Shown here: piece by piece, positions 32,741 to 41,650 of the stretch
Position numbering within the stretch: position 1 is the first letter of the stretch
Layout of the letters: each line of letters starts with the position of its first letter
The notes under the pieces: generated by a model
What the model was told of the DNA's origin: nothing
The model's database searches: none
Seen by the model: the letters and a program-made list of their open reading frames with translations, nothing else
Program-made: the position numbers and the translations under genes
Source of the DNA: Curvibacter sp. CHRR-16
GTDB lineage: Bacteria; Pseudomonadota; Gammaproteobacteria; Burkholderiales; Burkholderiaceae_C
Reading direction: 5' to 3'
Length of the DNA: 64,000 nucleotides
NCBI RefSeq assembly: GCF_018474005.1
Contig: NZ_JAHCSH010000003.1
Span: 496,001 to 560,000 of the forward strand

Positions 32741-34018
32741 ATGCCGTTTGCCGCTCTTGGCCTGTCTCCTGCGTTGGCGCAAGCCTGTGCCACTTTGGGT
32801 TTTGCCCAACCCACTCCCGTACAAAGCGCCACTTTGCCAGCGGCCTTGGCAGGCCGCGATGTGCTGGCCAGCGCCCAGACCGGCTCGGGCAAGACACTGG
32901 CATTTGGACTGCCCCTGCTGCAACGCCTGCAGATGGCCGCCACGCCAGCGCTGTTGGCACCCAAAACCGCGCCGCGTGGTGTGGGTAGCTTGGTGTTGGC
33001 CCCTACCCGTGAGTTAGCCCAGCAGGTGCGCGCCGTGCTGGCTGAACTGGCCCACGCCGCAGGCTTGCGCGTGCGCATCGTCACAGCCGTGGGCGGCGTG
33101 TCCATCAACCCGCAAATGATGGCCTTGCGCGGTGGCTGCGACGTGCTGGTGGCTACACCTGGGCGTTTGCTCGATTTGGCGCAACACAACGCCATCCAGT
33201 TGCACACCGTGGGCCTCTTGGTGCTCGATGAAGCCGATCGCTTGCTGGATCTGGGCTTTGCTGCGGAGCTGCAAGACGTGTTGCAACTGCTGCCGCGCCA
33301 GCGGCAAACCGTGCTCACATCGGCCACTTTCCCGACGGAGGTAGAAAACTTGGCCAACAGCTTGCTGCGCGACCCGGTGCGTGTGCAGGTGCAGGCCGCG
33401 CAAGCAGCCCCTGTCACCATCGTGCAGCGCGCCATTCGGGTCGATGCCAAAGCGCGCACCCAGCTGCTGCGCACCCTCATCGAGCGCGAGCAGTGGGGTC
33501 GGGCCTTGGTCTTTGTGGCCACCCAGTACGCGGCCGAGCATGTGGCTAGCAAGCTGTTCCAAGCAGGCGTTCGCGCCGCGCCATTCCATGGCGAATTGAG
33601 CCAAGGCGCGCGCCAAGCAGTGCTGGAGGATTTCAAAGACCAGCGCTTGGATGTGGTGGTCACCACCGATTTGGCTGCACGCGGCATCGATATTCTGAAG
33701 TTGCCCGTAGTGGTCAACTACGACTTGCCACGCTCCACCACCGACTACACCCACCGCATTGGTCGCACGGGCCGCGCCGGTGAAGCCGGGTTGGCGGTGA
33801 ACTTCGTCACTGCCGATGCACTGGCGCATTGGAAGCTGATTGAAAAACGCCAAGGCATGGCCTTGGCGTTGGAAGAGGTGGCTGACTTTGCTCCCACTGA
33901 GGTGGTGGTGCCCGTGGTCATGCCCACGGGGCCGAACAATGGCGGCGTAAAAGGCAAACGCCCGAGCAAGAAAGACAAGCTGCGCGCAGCAGGCTTGTTG
34001 CCCCCACTGCCGCAGTAA
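32741..34018 (+). CDS. rhlE: DEAD-box RNA helicase, RhlE type
   Basis: The 425-residue ATP-dependent RNA helicase shows all main motifs: Q motif 'FAQPTPVQSATLPAAL', motif I 'SAQTGSGKT', Ia 'APTRELAQQ', motif II 'LDEADRLLDLGF', motif III 'SAT', 'VTTDLAARGIDI' and motif VI 'HRIGRTGRAGE'. The 'GFAAEL' run after DEAD and the short basic C-terminus (about 40 residues, 'KGKRPSKKDKLRAAG') fit the RhlE subgroup involved in ribosome assembly or RNA decay. It converges on bioD, with 4 bases between stop codons. Confidence 0.88.
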   Translation: MPFAALGLSPALAQACATLGFAQPTPVQSATLPAALAGRDVLASAQTGSGKTLAFGLPLLQRLQMAATPALLAPKTAPRGVGSLVLAPTRELAQQVRAVLAELAHAAGLRVRIVTAVGGVSINPQMMALRGGCDVLVATPGRLLDLAQHNAIQLHTVGLLVLDEADRLLDLGFAAELQDVLQLLPRQRQTVLTSATFPTEVENLANSLLRDPVRVQVQAAQAAPVTIVQRAIRVDAKARTQLLRTLIEREQWGRALVFVATQYAAEHVASKLFQAGVRAAPFHGELSQGARQAVLEDFKDQRLDVVVTTDLAARGIDILKLPVVVNYDLPRSTTDYTHRIGRTGRAGEAGLAVNFVTADALAHWKLIEKRQGMALALEEVADFAPTEVVVPVVMPTGPNNGGVKGKRPSKKDKLRAAGLLPPLPQ

Positions 34019-34022
34019 GACG

Positions 34023-34697
34023 CTAGCCCAGTAGGGGGAGCTGGGTGAAGCGGACTGCTGCCGCATTGATGTCCGTGCTCCACGGCAGGCGAGCCAGCAA
34101 CGGGGCGTGCAGGCGTGCCTCCAGACTTGCGATCATCGCATCGCGGCAGGCTTCTGTCGGATCGATCTCATTGGCCACCCAACCCAGCAACTGCAGTCCG
34201 CGCGCTGCGATGGCAGCTTGGGTCAGCAGCGCATGGTTGATGCAGCCCAGTCGCACGCCTACCACCAGTACCACCGGCAAGCCCAACTGCAGAACCAGAT
34301 CATCGGAATTGTGGTGTGCATCCAGTGGCACCATGAAACCACCAGCACCTTCGACCACCACCATGTCGCATTGCCCGCGCAACTGCGTGTGGCAGTACGC
34401 TAGATGATCGAGATCAATGCACACGCCTTGCTCGGCTGCGGCAATATGCGGCGCCGTAGCCCGCAGCAGCAGATAGGGATTCACCCATTCCTGCGGCGGG
34501 TGCGTGTTGGCTGCGGCCATTAGGGCTTGCACATCCTCGTTGCACCAGCGCTGGCCGTCATGAAAGGCCCCTGAGGCAACCGGCTTCATGCCGCTCACAC
34601 GCAGCCCGGCAGCGGCATATTGGTGAATCAGAGCCGCTGCTACCAGAGTTTTTCCCACACCTGTATCTGTACCAGTGACGAAGAGACTGCGGCTCAT
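34023..34697 (-). CDS. bioD: Dethiobiotin synthetase
   Basis: The 224-residue enzyme forms the ureido ring of dethiobiotin from 7,8-diaminopelargonate, CO2 and ATP. The P-loop is 'GTDTGVGKT' at the N-terminus; 'GMKPVASG' (Lys) and 'VVVEGAGGFMVPLD' are conserved. I chose the ATG at 34697, which overlaps the bioA stop by 4 bases; an upstream reading adds 17 unrelated residues. It is the last gene of the biotin operon. Confidence 0.95.
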   Translation of the reverse strand: MSRSLFVTGTDTGVGKTLVAAALIHQYAAAGLRVSGMKPVASGAFHDGQRWCNEDVQALMAAANTHPPQEWVNPYLLLRATAPHIAAAEQGVCIDLDHLAYCHTQLRGQCDMVVVEGAGGFMVPLDAHHNSDDLVLQLGLPVVLVVGVRLGCINHALLTQAAIAARGLQLLGWVANEIDPTEACRDAMIASLEARLHAPLLARLPWSTDINAAAVRFTQLPLLG

Positions 34698-36037
34698 GGG
34701 GCCTCCAGCGTGGCAATGAGTGCCTGATGCAATTGCTGCCCGAGCCAATCGGCCTGATCGGCGCTGAGGATGTAGGGAGGCATTACGTAGAGCGTGGTGC
34801 CGATGGGGCGGATCAGTACCTCGCGCTGCGCCGCCTCGACTGCCATGCGGTGCGCAAAGCGGCTTGCCGCTTGTGCGTCATCGATGGCCACATCGCAGGC
34901 CCAGATCATGCCCCGCTGGCGCACGTGGCGCACCTGCGCATGCTCGGCCAGTAGCTGCATGGATGCCCCCAGCACCGGGGCGAAGGCTCGGTTGTGCTCC
35001 AGCACCTGTTCGTCGGCAAAAATCGCCAGCGTCTCCAGCGCCGCCCGACAGGCCAGCGGATTGCCGGTATATGAGTGTGAATGCAGGAAGCCGCGCCGCA
35101 CATCGTCGTCATAGAAGGCCGCATAAATGCTGTCGCTGGCCATCACCAGCGACAACGGCAGGTAACCGCCGCTGATGCCTTTGGACAGACACAGCAAATC
35201 GGGCCAGACACCTGCCTGCTCACAGGCGAAGAAGCTGCCTGTGCGCCCGCAACCAACGGCAATTTCATCGGCGATCAGATGCGCTCCGTAGCGATCGCAC
35301 AGGGCGCGCAGGCCGCGCACGTAAGCAGGGTCATGCATGGCCATGCCGGCTGCGCATTGCACCAAAGGTTCGACGATGACGGCCGCTATGCATCCCTCGC
35401 GCTGCTGCAACAGACGTTCCACATCGGCCAGTGCCCGCCTGGTTACATCGATGGCACCTTCACCGGGGTTTGCCTGGCGTACATCGGGTGAGGCAGCGAT
35501 ATGTGCCGGGCGCAGCAAGGCCTCGTAAGCGTGCCGAAACAAGGGTGTGTCGGTCACTGCCAGTGCGCCCACGGTCTCACCGTGATAGCCCCCGGCGATG
35601 CAGATGAATTCATTCTTGTGGCTTTGTCCCGCATTGCGCCACGCGTGCACGCTCATCTTCAGGGCGATTTCCACAGCCGATGCCCCATCGGAGGCATAGA
35701 AGCAATGGCCCAGTGCATGCTGGGTCAATGCCGACAACTGCTCTGACAGGGCTACCACCGGCTCATGCGTAAAACCTGCCAGCATGGCGTGTTCTAGCCT
35801 GCTGAGTTGGTCTACTAGAGCGGCATTGATGCGTGCATGCGTATGGCCAAACAGGTTGACCCACCAAGAGCTGATGGCGTCAAGATAGCGGCGTTCTTGG
35901 CTGTCGTAGAGCCACACGCCGTGCGCGTGCGACAGCGCAATTGGCGGGGTGACTTCGTGGCGGCGCATTTGTGTGCAGGGATGCCATACGCTGCGCTGGC
36001 TGCGCGCCATCAGATCGTGCTCATCACAGAGGTTCAT
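34694..36037 (-). CDS. bioA: Adenosylmethionine-8-amino-7-oxononanoate aminotransferase
   Basis: The 447-residue class-III PLP aminotransferase converts 7-keto-8-aminopelargonate to 7,8-diaminopelargonate with S-adenosylmethionine as amino donor. Visible are 'VWHPCTQM' near the N-terminus (substrate binding), 'YASDGASAVEIALKMS', 'IADEIAVGCGRTG' and the PLP lysine in 'LSKGISGGYLPLS'. Start and stop overlap bioF and bioD by 4 bases each, indicating tight coupling. Confidence 0.96.
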   Translation of the reverse strand: MNLCDEHDLMARSQRSVWHPCTQMRRHEVTPPIALSHAHGVWLYDSQERRYLDAISSWWVNLFGHTHARINAALVDQLSRLEHAMLAGFTHEPVVALSEQLSALTQHALGHCFYASDGASAVEIALKMSVHAWRNAGQSHKNEFICIAGGYHGETVGALAVTDTPLFRHAYEALLRPAHIAASPDVRQANPGEGAIDVTRRALADVERLLQQREGCIAAVIVEPLVQCAAGMAMHDPAYVRGLRALCDRYGAHLIADEIAVGCGRTGSFFACEQAGVWPDLLCLSKGISGGYLPLSLVMASDSIYAAFYDDDVRRGFLHSHSYTGNPLACRAALETLAIFADEQVLEHNRAFAPVLGASMQLLAEHAQVRHVRQRGMIWACDVAIDDAQAASRFAHRMAVEAAQREVLIRPIGTTLYVMPPYILSADQADWLGQQLHQALIATLEAP

Positions 36038-37194
36038 GCGTGGTGCTCCTGTGCGGCGCGTCTCAGTGCCTCGGCCAGTTGGCTGATGTGGCTATCGGTA
36101 TGCAGGGCCGACAGGCTGATGCGCAGCCGTGCCGTTCCCTTGGGGACGGTCGGCGGGCATATTGCCGGCACCCACAGACCCTCGGTGCGCAGGCGCTGTG
36201 AAAGTCTGCGGGCGAGATGGTTGTCCCCCACGATGAGCGGCTGGATGGCCGTGTCTGACGGTAGCAGCGACCACGGCAGTCCGGTCAGTGCTGTACGCAG
36301 TTGAGTTGCTAGCTGGCGCAGGCGTTGGCGTCGCCATTCCTCGCGCACGATGATGGACAAGCTGGCCGAGGTCGCGGCGGCTAGGGCCGGTGGATTGGCT
36401 GTGCTAAACATGTAGGTACGTGCGCGCTGCATGATCCACGCCAGCAACCCGCTTTCGCCAGCGATGAAAGCGCCAGCCACCCCTGCCGCCTTGCCCAGTG
36501 TGCCCATGAGCAGCACATGCGGTGCCTGTACCCCAGCGGCTGCTAGGCTGCCGCGACCCTGCGGGCCCAGCACGCCCAATCCGTGGGCATCATCGACCAG
36601 CAGCCAGGCGTCGTGGCGGGCACACACGGCTGCCAGATTGGCCAGCGGTGCTGCATCGCCATCCATGCTGAACACCGCATCGCTGACCACCAACTTGCGT
36701 GGGCTGCTGCAACGCGCCAGCACCTGTTCTAGGCGTGCTGCGTCGTTGTGTGGAAACACTTTCAGGCTGGCTCCTGACAAACGTGCGCCATCGATCAGGG
36801 ATGCATGGCTAAGGCGGTCTACCACCACCGTGTCGCCCACGCCAACAAGTGCGCCGATCACGCCCAGATTGGCCATGTAGCCATTAGAAAAGGACAGCGC
36901 CGCAGGCTGGCCGCAGAAGGCAGCGAGATCGTGCTCTAGCTGCTCTTGTGCGGCGCTGTGGCCGCTGATGAGCGGCGAGGCGGCAGCGCCCATGCCGTAC
37001 TTATGCAGCGCTGTAGTGGCCGCAGCCACGATTTCCGGGTGATTGGCCAGCCCTAGGTAATCATTGCTGCAGAAAGACAGTAGCTGGCTGTCCTCCACCT
37101 CCAGATAAGGCCCTTGTGGACCCGCTACCACGCGGCGCGTGCGCAGCAGTCCCTGGCTGGCCAACTCGGCCAGCGCTTCGTGTGTATCCATCAT
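36034..37194 (-). CDS. bioF: 8-amino-7-oxononanoate synthase
   Basis: The 386-residue alpha-oxoamine synthase condenses a pimeloyl thioester with L-alanine. Motifs include 'SNDYLGLANHPE', 'GAAASPLISGHSAAQEQLE', 'DDAHGLGVLGPQG' and the PLP lysine in 'GTLGKAAGVAGAF'. It lies 12 bp downstream of the P450 gene and overlaps bioA. Two ATG codons in tandem (37194 and 37191) could start it. Confidence 0.95.
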   Translation of the reverse strand: MMDTHEALAELASQGLLRTRRVVAGPQGPYLEVEDSQLLSFCSNDYLGLANHPEIVAAATTALHKYGMGAAASPLISGHSAAQEQLEHDLAAFCGQPAALSFSNGYMANLGVIGALVGVGDTVVVDRLSHASLIDGARLSGASLKVFPHNDAARLEQVLARCSSPRKLVVSDAVFSMDGDAAPLANLAAVCARHDAWLLVDDAHGLGVLGPQGRGSLAAAGVQAPHVLLMGTLGKAAGVAGAFIAGESGLLAWIMQRARTYMFSTANPPALAAATSASLSIIVREEWRRQRLRQLATQLRTALTGLPWSLLPSDTAIQPLIVGDNHLARRLSQRLRTEGLWVPAICPPTVPKGTARLRISLSALHTDSHISQLAEALRRAAQEHHA

Positions 37195-37206
37195 GGTGAA
37201 CTCTTT

Positions 37207-38358
37207 CTAGAAAACCAGCGCTAGACCTTGCAGTGCGCGGTAGGCCCCAGCGGGCTGCCAGATGGGCGGCTCATTGCCCAGTGCTAGTGTGGGAAAAGCG
37301 CGCATCAGAGCGCCGAAGGCGATTTCAGCTTCCATTTGTGTAAGCGCCGCGCCCAAGCAGACATGCGGCCCCTGGCCGAAGGACAGGTGCATTCCCTCAT
37401 CGCGGCTGATATCGAAGCGACCTGCGTCGCTGAAGCGGCGTTCATCGTGATTGGCTTGACCAATATGCAAAATGGCCAGTTCACCCCGGCGTAGCAACTG
37501 ACCATGGAGCTCTACATCGTCCAACAGGCGCCGACCGGTGTATTGCACCGGGCTGTCGTAGCGCAGCATTTCGCGCACGGCGTTGCGCAGCCCTTGCGGG
37601 TGCGCTTGCAGTGCGGCCCATTGCTCAGGATGGCGCAGCAGCGCCAACAGTCCATTGCCTAGCAGATTGCGTGTGGTTTCGTAGCCGGCAAAGAGCAGGG
37701 TGCTGCACTGCGCCAGCAGTTCAACCTGTGTAATGGCTTGCTGCTGCTGGGCCTCTAATAATCTGACCGCCAGGCCGTGCGGATCTAGTTGCGTGGGCGT
37801 TTGCAGTACCTCGGCAAAGTAGTCGCACAGCGCCTGCATGGCCTGTTGCGCGGCCTCAGTTAGGGCAGTGTCGGGTGTAGGGCTGCCAATAAAGGTGGCC
37901 AGATCGGCGGCCCAGTCGATGAAGGCTTGCGGCCCCCGTGCTGGCAAGCCCATCAGGCTGGCGATTACCTGTGCTGGTAGCGGTCTGGCAAAGCGCGAGA
38001 CGAAATCAAATCCCTTGCGTGCAGAACCATCCTTGGCGATATCGTCTATCAATGCGTCGGTCAGGCGGCTTATGACGGGAGCCAGTTGGGCCAGTTGAGC
38101 TGGCTTGAAGCCGGGCTGTAGGATGCCGCGCAAACGACGGTGTGCGCGGCCATCGAGAAACAGCAACGAGCGCGAGAAAATGCGCTTAAAACGCAGTTGT
38201 GCATGCGAGTCCGCGGTGTGAAGCCCCAGCCCGCTGTTGATCCAGCGTGCCGCCCGACGTACCGAAAAACGCGGATCGCGCAAGGCATGGGCCACTTCGT
38301 CGTAGCCACTGATGATCCAAGCGCCGCCGCAATGCGCGCTACTCCATTGCACTGGCAT
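37207..38358 (-). CDS. Cytochrome P450 embedded in the biotin operon (BioI-like candidate)
   Basis: The 383-residue soluble P450 has the oxygen-activation helix 'LLFAGYETTRN' (residues about 221-231), the ERR-triad 'EMLR' (Glu263, Arg266) and the haem loop 'FGQGPHVCLGAAL' with axial Cys334. Its ATG overlaps the bioB stop (TGATG), and bioF follows 12 bp later, so it is translated with biotin genes. In Bacillus, BioI cleaves long-chain acyl-ACP to pimeloyl-ACP for BioF. The same role here is inferred from position only; sequence alone cannot exclude another substrate. The N-terminus is slightly short for the family. No redox partner gene is adjacent. Confidence 0.9.
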   Translation of the reverse strand: MPVQWSSAHCGGAWIISGYDEVAHALRDPRFSVRRAARWINSGLGLHTADSHAQLRFKRIFSRSLLFLDGRAHRRLRGILQPGFKPAQLAQLAPVISRLTDALIDDIAKDGSARKGFDFVSRFARPLPAQVIASLMGLPARGPQAFIDWAADLATFIGSPTPDTALTEAAQQAMQALCDYFAEVLQTPTQLDPHGLAVRLLEAQQQQAITQVELLAQCSTLLFAGYETTRNLLGNGLLALLRHPEQWAALQAHPQGLRNAVREMLRYDSPVQYTGRRLLDDVELHGQLLRRGELAILHIGQANHDERRFSDAGRFDISRDEGMHLSFGQGPHVCLGAALTQMEAEIAFGALMRAFPTLALGNEPPIWQPAGAYRALQGLALVF

Positions 38359-39377
38359 CAGGGATTCGCCGTCCTTGCGGGAGCCGGGTTGATGCCCAAG
38401 CGGGCCAGCAAGTCCAGATCGGAGGAGACCGGTGCATTGGGTGTGGTCAGCAGCTTGCTACCTAAGAAGATTGAATTGGCACCTGCTGCAAAGCACAGCA
38501 CCTGGGTCGCTTCGCTCATGCTCTCGCGCCCTGCTGACAAGCGGATGACCGAATGCGGCAAAGCGATGCGAGCGGCAGCAACGGTGCGCACGAATTCCAA
38601 CTCATCCAGCGCCGGCACATCTTCCAGCGGTGTGCCTGCAATCGGTACCAAGTGGTTGATCGGCACCGATTGCGGCGGCACTGGCAGGCTGGCCAGTTGC
38701 GCAATGAGTCCGGCGCGCTGGCGGCGGCTTTCACCCATGCCGATGATGCCGCCACAGCAGACGTTCAGCCCCGCGTTCTGAACCTGTTGCAGGGTATCCA
38801 GGCGATCTTGGTAGGTGCGGGTTGAAATGACTTGGCCGTAGAAATCGGGAGCGGTGTCAAGGTTGTGGTTGTAGTAGTCCAAGCCAGCCTCCTTGAGTGC
38901 CTCAGCTTGGGCCTGCTCCAGCATGCCCAAGGTCATGCAGGTCTCTAGACCCAAGGCGTGCACTTCGCTGACCATGGTGGTCAGTGCTGCCATGTCACGC
39001 TGCTTGGGATTGCGCCAAGCCGCCCCCATACAAAAGCGTGTCGCCCCTTGGTCGCGTGCGGCCCGAGCGGCTGCCACAACGTCCTCCACTTCCATCAGTT
39101 TGCCGGCGGGCACGCCAGCCTCCTTGTGGTGGGCTGACTGCGAGCAATAGCCGCAATCCTCGGCGCAGCCGCCGGTCTTAATCGACAGCAGGCTGGAGAG
39201 CTGAACCTCGTTGGCCACATGGTGTTGGCGATGCACGCTCTGCGCCTGAAACAACAGATCAAGAAAAGGCAGTGCAAAAAGGGCTTCGATGGCGCTGGTG
39301 TCGGGGCGCTCCTGTCTGGGCAGGAAATGCAGTGGCGCACCTGCTTGGGGGACTGCTTGGGAATCGCAAAGGCGCAT
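38358..39377 (-). CDS. bioB: Biotin synthase
   Basis: The 339-residue radical-SAM enzyme inserts sulfur into dethiobiotin. The radical-SAM cluster motif '[13 protein letters not shown]' (CxxxCxxC) follows '[14 protein letters not shown]'. '[14 protein letters not shown]', 'YNHNLDT' and '[18 protein letters not shown]' are conserved and provide the second cluster ligands. It is the promoter-proximal gene of bioB-P450-bioF-bioA-bioD and is divergent from bioR. Confidence 0.96.
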   Translation of the reverse strand: MRLCDSQAVPQAGAPLHFLPRQERPDTSAIEALFALPFLDLLFQAQSVHRQHHVANEVQLSSLLSIKTGGCAEDCGYCSQSAHHKEAGVPAGKLMEVEDVVAAARAARDQGATRFCMGAAWRNPKQRDMAALTTMVSEVHALGLETCMTLGMLEQAQAEALKEAGLDYYNHNLDTAPDFYGQVISTRTYQDRLDTLQQVQNAGLNVCCGGIIGMGESRRQRAGLIAQLASLPVPPQSVPINHLVPIAGTPLEDVPALDELEFVRTVAAARIALPHSVIRLSAGRESMSEATQVLCFAAGANSIFLGSKLLTTPNAPVSSDLDLLARLGINPAPARTANP

Positions 39378-39463
39378 AAAAAATCCGTGGCTGAAGTGAA
39401 AAATAGAAAATATCGTCCTGCTTCATTCTATTTGCCGCTAATTTGCGCCAATAATTAACCTTC

Positions 39464-39480
39464 TTATAGATTATCTATAA
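39464..39480. promoter_or_regulatory. BioR box, perfect 17-bp palindrome
   Basis: TTATAGATTATCTATAA is a perfect dyad around a central T and contains TTATCTATAA, the BioR recognition sequence described in alphaproteobacteria. It lies between the divergent bioB and bioR genes, 87 bases upstream of bioB. It ends exactly one base before the bioR start codon, so repressor bound here would block bioR initiation directly and could cover the bioB promoter region. Confidence 0.88.
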
Positions 39481-40122
39481 ATGACAGGCTTAAAAAATAA
39501 TCATCCCAGCACCGTTGAGCGCATTGCCGAGGCTTTGCGCACGCGCATTATTCGCGGTGAAATCGCTGGCGGAGCGGCCTTAAAGCAGGATTACGTAGCG
39601 CAGGAATTCAATGCCAGCCATGTCCCGGTGCGGGAGGCATTTCGGCATCTGGAAGCGCAGGGTTTGGTGATCACATTGCCCCGCCGTGGGGTGCGTGTGA
39701 CCACCATCGATCGTGCAGCCATCAAGGAAAATGTAGAAATGCGTGGTGCTCTGGAGATTCTGGCGTTGCGCCACAGCGTCGCTAAGTTCGGGGCTGAGCA
39801 CATCGCCCGTTTGGAGCAGGCGCACCAAGCCTGTGCACAAGCTGCTTCGTTGGTGGAGTGGGATGCCGCCAACAACCTGTTCCACGATATTCTTTCCAGT
39901 GAATGTGCAATGCCGCGTCTGCTCACTGTCTTGAAGCAGTTGCAACTGGTTAACTCGCGCTACCTGTTCTCGATCGGGCTCAAGCGCGGCTGGCAGCCAC
40001 GCTCAGATCATGATCACATGCTGATCATCGACGCGCTGAGAGATAAGAAAATAGACCGAGCCGTGCAACTGCTCAGCATGCACATTGGCACGATGGAACG
40101 GGTTGGCTTCGTGGCTGCATGA
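39481..40122 (+). CDS. bioR: GntR-family biotin regulator
   Basis: The 213-residue protein has an N-terminal GntR winged helix ('RIAEALRTRIIRGEIAGGAALKQDYVAQEFNASHVPVREAFRHLEAQGLV') and a FadR-type all-helical FCD effector domain ('MRGALEILALRHSV', 'FHDILSSECAMPRLL', 'DHDHMLIIDAL'). Its position next to bioB and the BioR box identify it as BioR, a repressor of biotin synthesis and uptake genes. The in-frame codon before the ATG is TAA and no Shine-Dalgarno sequence is possible upstream of it within the operator, so the mRNA is probably leaderless or very short-leadered. Confidence 0.92.
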   Translation: MTGLKNNHPSTVERIAEALRTRIIRGEIAGGAALKQDYVAQEFNASHVPVREAFRHLEAQGLVITLPRRGVRVTTIDRAAIKENVEMRGALEILALRHSVAKFGAEHIARLEQAHQACAQAASLVEWDAANNLFHDILSSECAMPRLLTVLKQLQLVNSRYLFSIGLKRGWQPRSDHDHMLIIDALRDKKIDRAVQLLSMHIGTMERVGFVAA

Positions 40123-40135
40123 AGCCAATCGCCAT

Positions 40136-40486
40136 TCAGTCGTCGCCGTCTTCATCCAAAAAATTACCAGCCTCGTCGGCAGCACGTGGGCGTTCAGTGC
40201 GGGGGCGATCGCTGCGCTTGCCAGCGCGGGCACGCAATTCCACATAAAACTGGTTGGCCCCGCCATCGGTGATGGTGGTGATCAGCGCGGGCAACTCGCG
40301 CACGGACACGGCTTCGGCCAAAGCCTCTTCGGGGCCGAAGCGGCAATCAAACTCCCACACATCAAAGCCCTCGGGCAAAGGGCGGCGCAGCTCGCGGTGC
40401 TGGTACTTGCGGATGTCATGGCGCGCAGCATCCAGCAGGCGGTCGCGGTTTTTGCCTTCAATCTGCAGTTGGTAAGTTTTTTTCAT
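40136..40486 (-). CDS. DUF6172 family protein
   Basis: The 116-residue protein starts 'MKKTYQLQIEGKNRDRLLDAARHDIRKYQHRELRRPLPEGFDVWEFDCRFG', which I recognise as the DUF6172 family of small proteobacterial proteins. It has no known function. It continues with 'ELPALITTITDGGANQFYVELRAR', suggesting a compact alpha+beta fold, and ends in a basic then acidic low-complexity tail ('NFLDEDGDD'). No signal peptide or membrane helix is seen. It converges on bioR with 13 bases between stops. Confidence 0.8.
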   Translation of the reverse strand: MKKTYQLQIEGKNRDRLLDAARHDIRKYQHRELRRPLPEGFDVWEFDCRFGPEEALAEAVSVRELPALITTITDGGANQFYVELRARAGKRSDRPRTERPRAADEAGNFLDEDGDD

Positions 40487-40526
40487 GGGGATTCCAATAG
40501 AGGGGGCGGATCATACGCTTACCCTC

Positions 40527-41546
40527 TCAATCGGCCCGGTTGGGCATGTCTCTTTCGCTTGCGAAGCGTTGCATGTTCCCCGTATCGGCAGCCTCTCGCG
40601 CCATCAGACTGGCCAAGGTGGCGTTGAAAGCGTCATCGCTGCTGACGATGCAGTCAGCCGTGCCCAGCACCTGATCCACGAAGCTGGCAAAGATCGAACG
40701 TTCTGGCAGTTGTGCCAGGGTTTGCGGACCTTCGGCTTCATCGTTGATCAAGCAGACTTGCTTGTCACGTACCTCCAGCACACCCCGTGTGCCGGTGATG
40801 CGGATGCGGTCATCGTCGTGCGAGGGCGCAGTCGTGGGGCGCAGGTAGTCAATGCTGACGGTCGCGGCGATGCCATGGCTCATGTCGAACAGGCATTGCG
40901 CCGACACTTCCAGATCACCATGGCCTGCATTGTGCTGGCGGCTATGGCGCGCGGTGACGCTGAGGAAATGCGCGCCGCTGAACCACTGCAACCAGTCGAT
41001 AGCGTGGCTGCCGACCCAGGGAATCAGGCCCCCGCAGGATTCGCGCTGTGTGTAGAAAGCAGGGCGGGTGCCGAGCTTGTAGGACTTTTGGGCATGCATG
41101 AGGCGCACTGCCCCGATGCGCCCAGCGCTGACAGCCGCGTGCGCCGTGAGGAACCACGGCTTGCAGCGGATGCCAAACATGGCGCTGAAGTGTTGGCCAC
41201 TGGCACCATGGGCAGCACGCAATGCTGCCAATTCGTCCAAGGTCGTGGCGACGGGTTTTTCCGAGAAGACGTGGATGCCGCGTTGCAGGCATTCGCGGCT
41301 GATGCGTGCGTGGTCGCCAAAGTGGCTGTTGACGGCCACGATGTCGGGCTTCACGGTATCGAGCATGCCCTGCCAGTGCCCGAAACGGGGCACCTGCAGT
41401 GCACGCTCGGCGAGCATCGTCTCGAGTTTGCCCATGTCTTCGCCAAGTGAGCCTGCGGCATAAGCGGCGAGTTGGATGCGCTCGTCTAGGCCCTCCAGCA
41501 CATAGCGGTAGTGACCGCTCCCACCAACAATGCAGACCGTGAGCAT
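40527..41546 (-). CDS. Gfo/Idh/MocA family oxidoreductase
   Basis: The 339-residue protein has an N-terminal Rossmann domain ('VCIVGGSGHYRYVLEGL'), the family's 'GIHVFSEKPVATTLDEL' motif with the catalytic EKP lysine, and a C-terminal alpha/beta domain ('SCGGLIPWVGSHAIDWLQWFSG' with the usual GGxxxDxGxHxxD variant). Members oxidise sugars, inositols or related polyols with NAD(P). The substrate is not predictable and no sugar transporter is adjacent. The first glycine motif is GGSG rather than GxGxxG. GGAAAGTATCG precedes the ATG. Confidence 0.85.
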   Translation of the reverse strand: MLTVCIVGGSGHYRYVLEGLDERIQLAAYAAGSLGEDMGKLETMLAERALQVPRFGHWQGMLDTVKPDIVAVNSHFGDHARISRECLQRGIHVFSEKPVATTLDELAALRAAHGASGQHFSAMFGIRCKPWFLTAHAAVSAGRIGAVRLMHAQKSYKLGTRPAFYTQRESCGGLIPWVGSHAIDWLQWFSGAHFLSVTARHSRQHNAGHGDLEVSAQCLFDMSHGIAATVSIDYLRPTTAPSHDDDRIRITGTRGVLEVRDKQVCLINDEAEGPQTLAQLPERSIFASFVDQVLGTADCIVSSDDAFNATLASLMAREAADTGNMQRFASERDMPNRAD

Positions 41547-41605
41547 CGATACTTTCCTTGGGTGTTATGGGGAAGGATTCAGGGCTGTACAGCAGCAGAA
41601 AAAAA

Positions 41606-41624
41606 GGGCAGACCCAGTCTGCCC
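41606..41624 (-). terminator. Intrinsic terminator of icd
   Basis: On the minus strand GGGCAGA/TCTGCCC forms a 7-bp stem with a 5-base loop, followed by seven T residues (complement of A at 41599-41605). It lies 27 bases after the icd stop codon and before the oxidoreductase gene, giving a canonical Rho-independent terminator. Confidence 0.9.
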
Positions 41625-41650
41625 CTTTGCGAGTGCCAGCCTTGAGTGGC

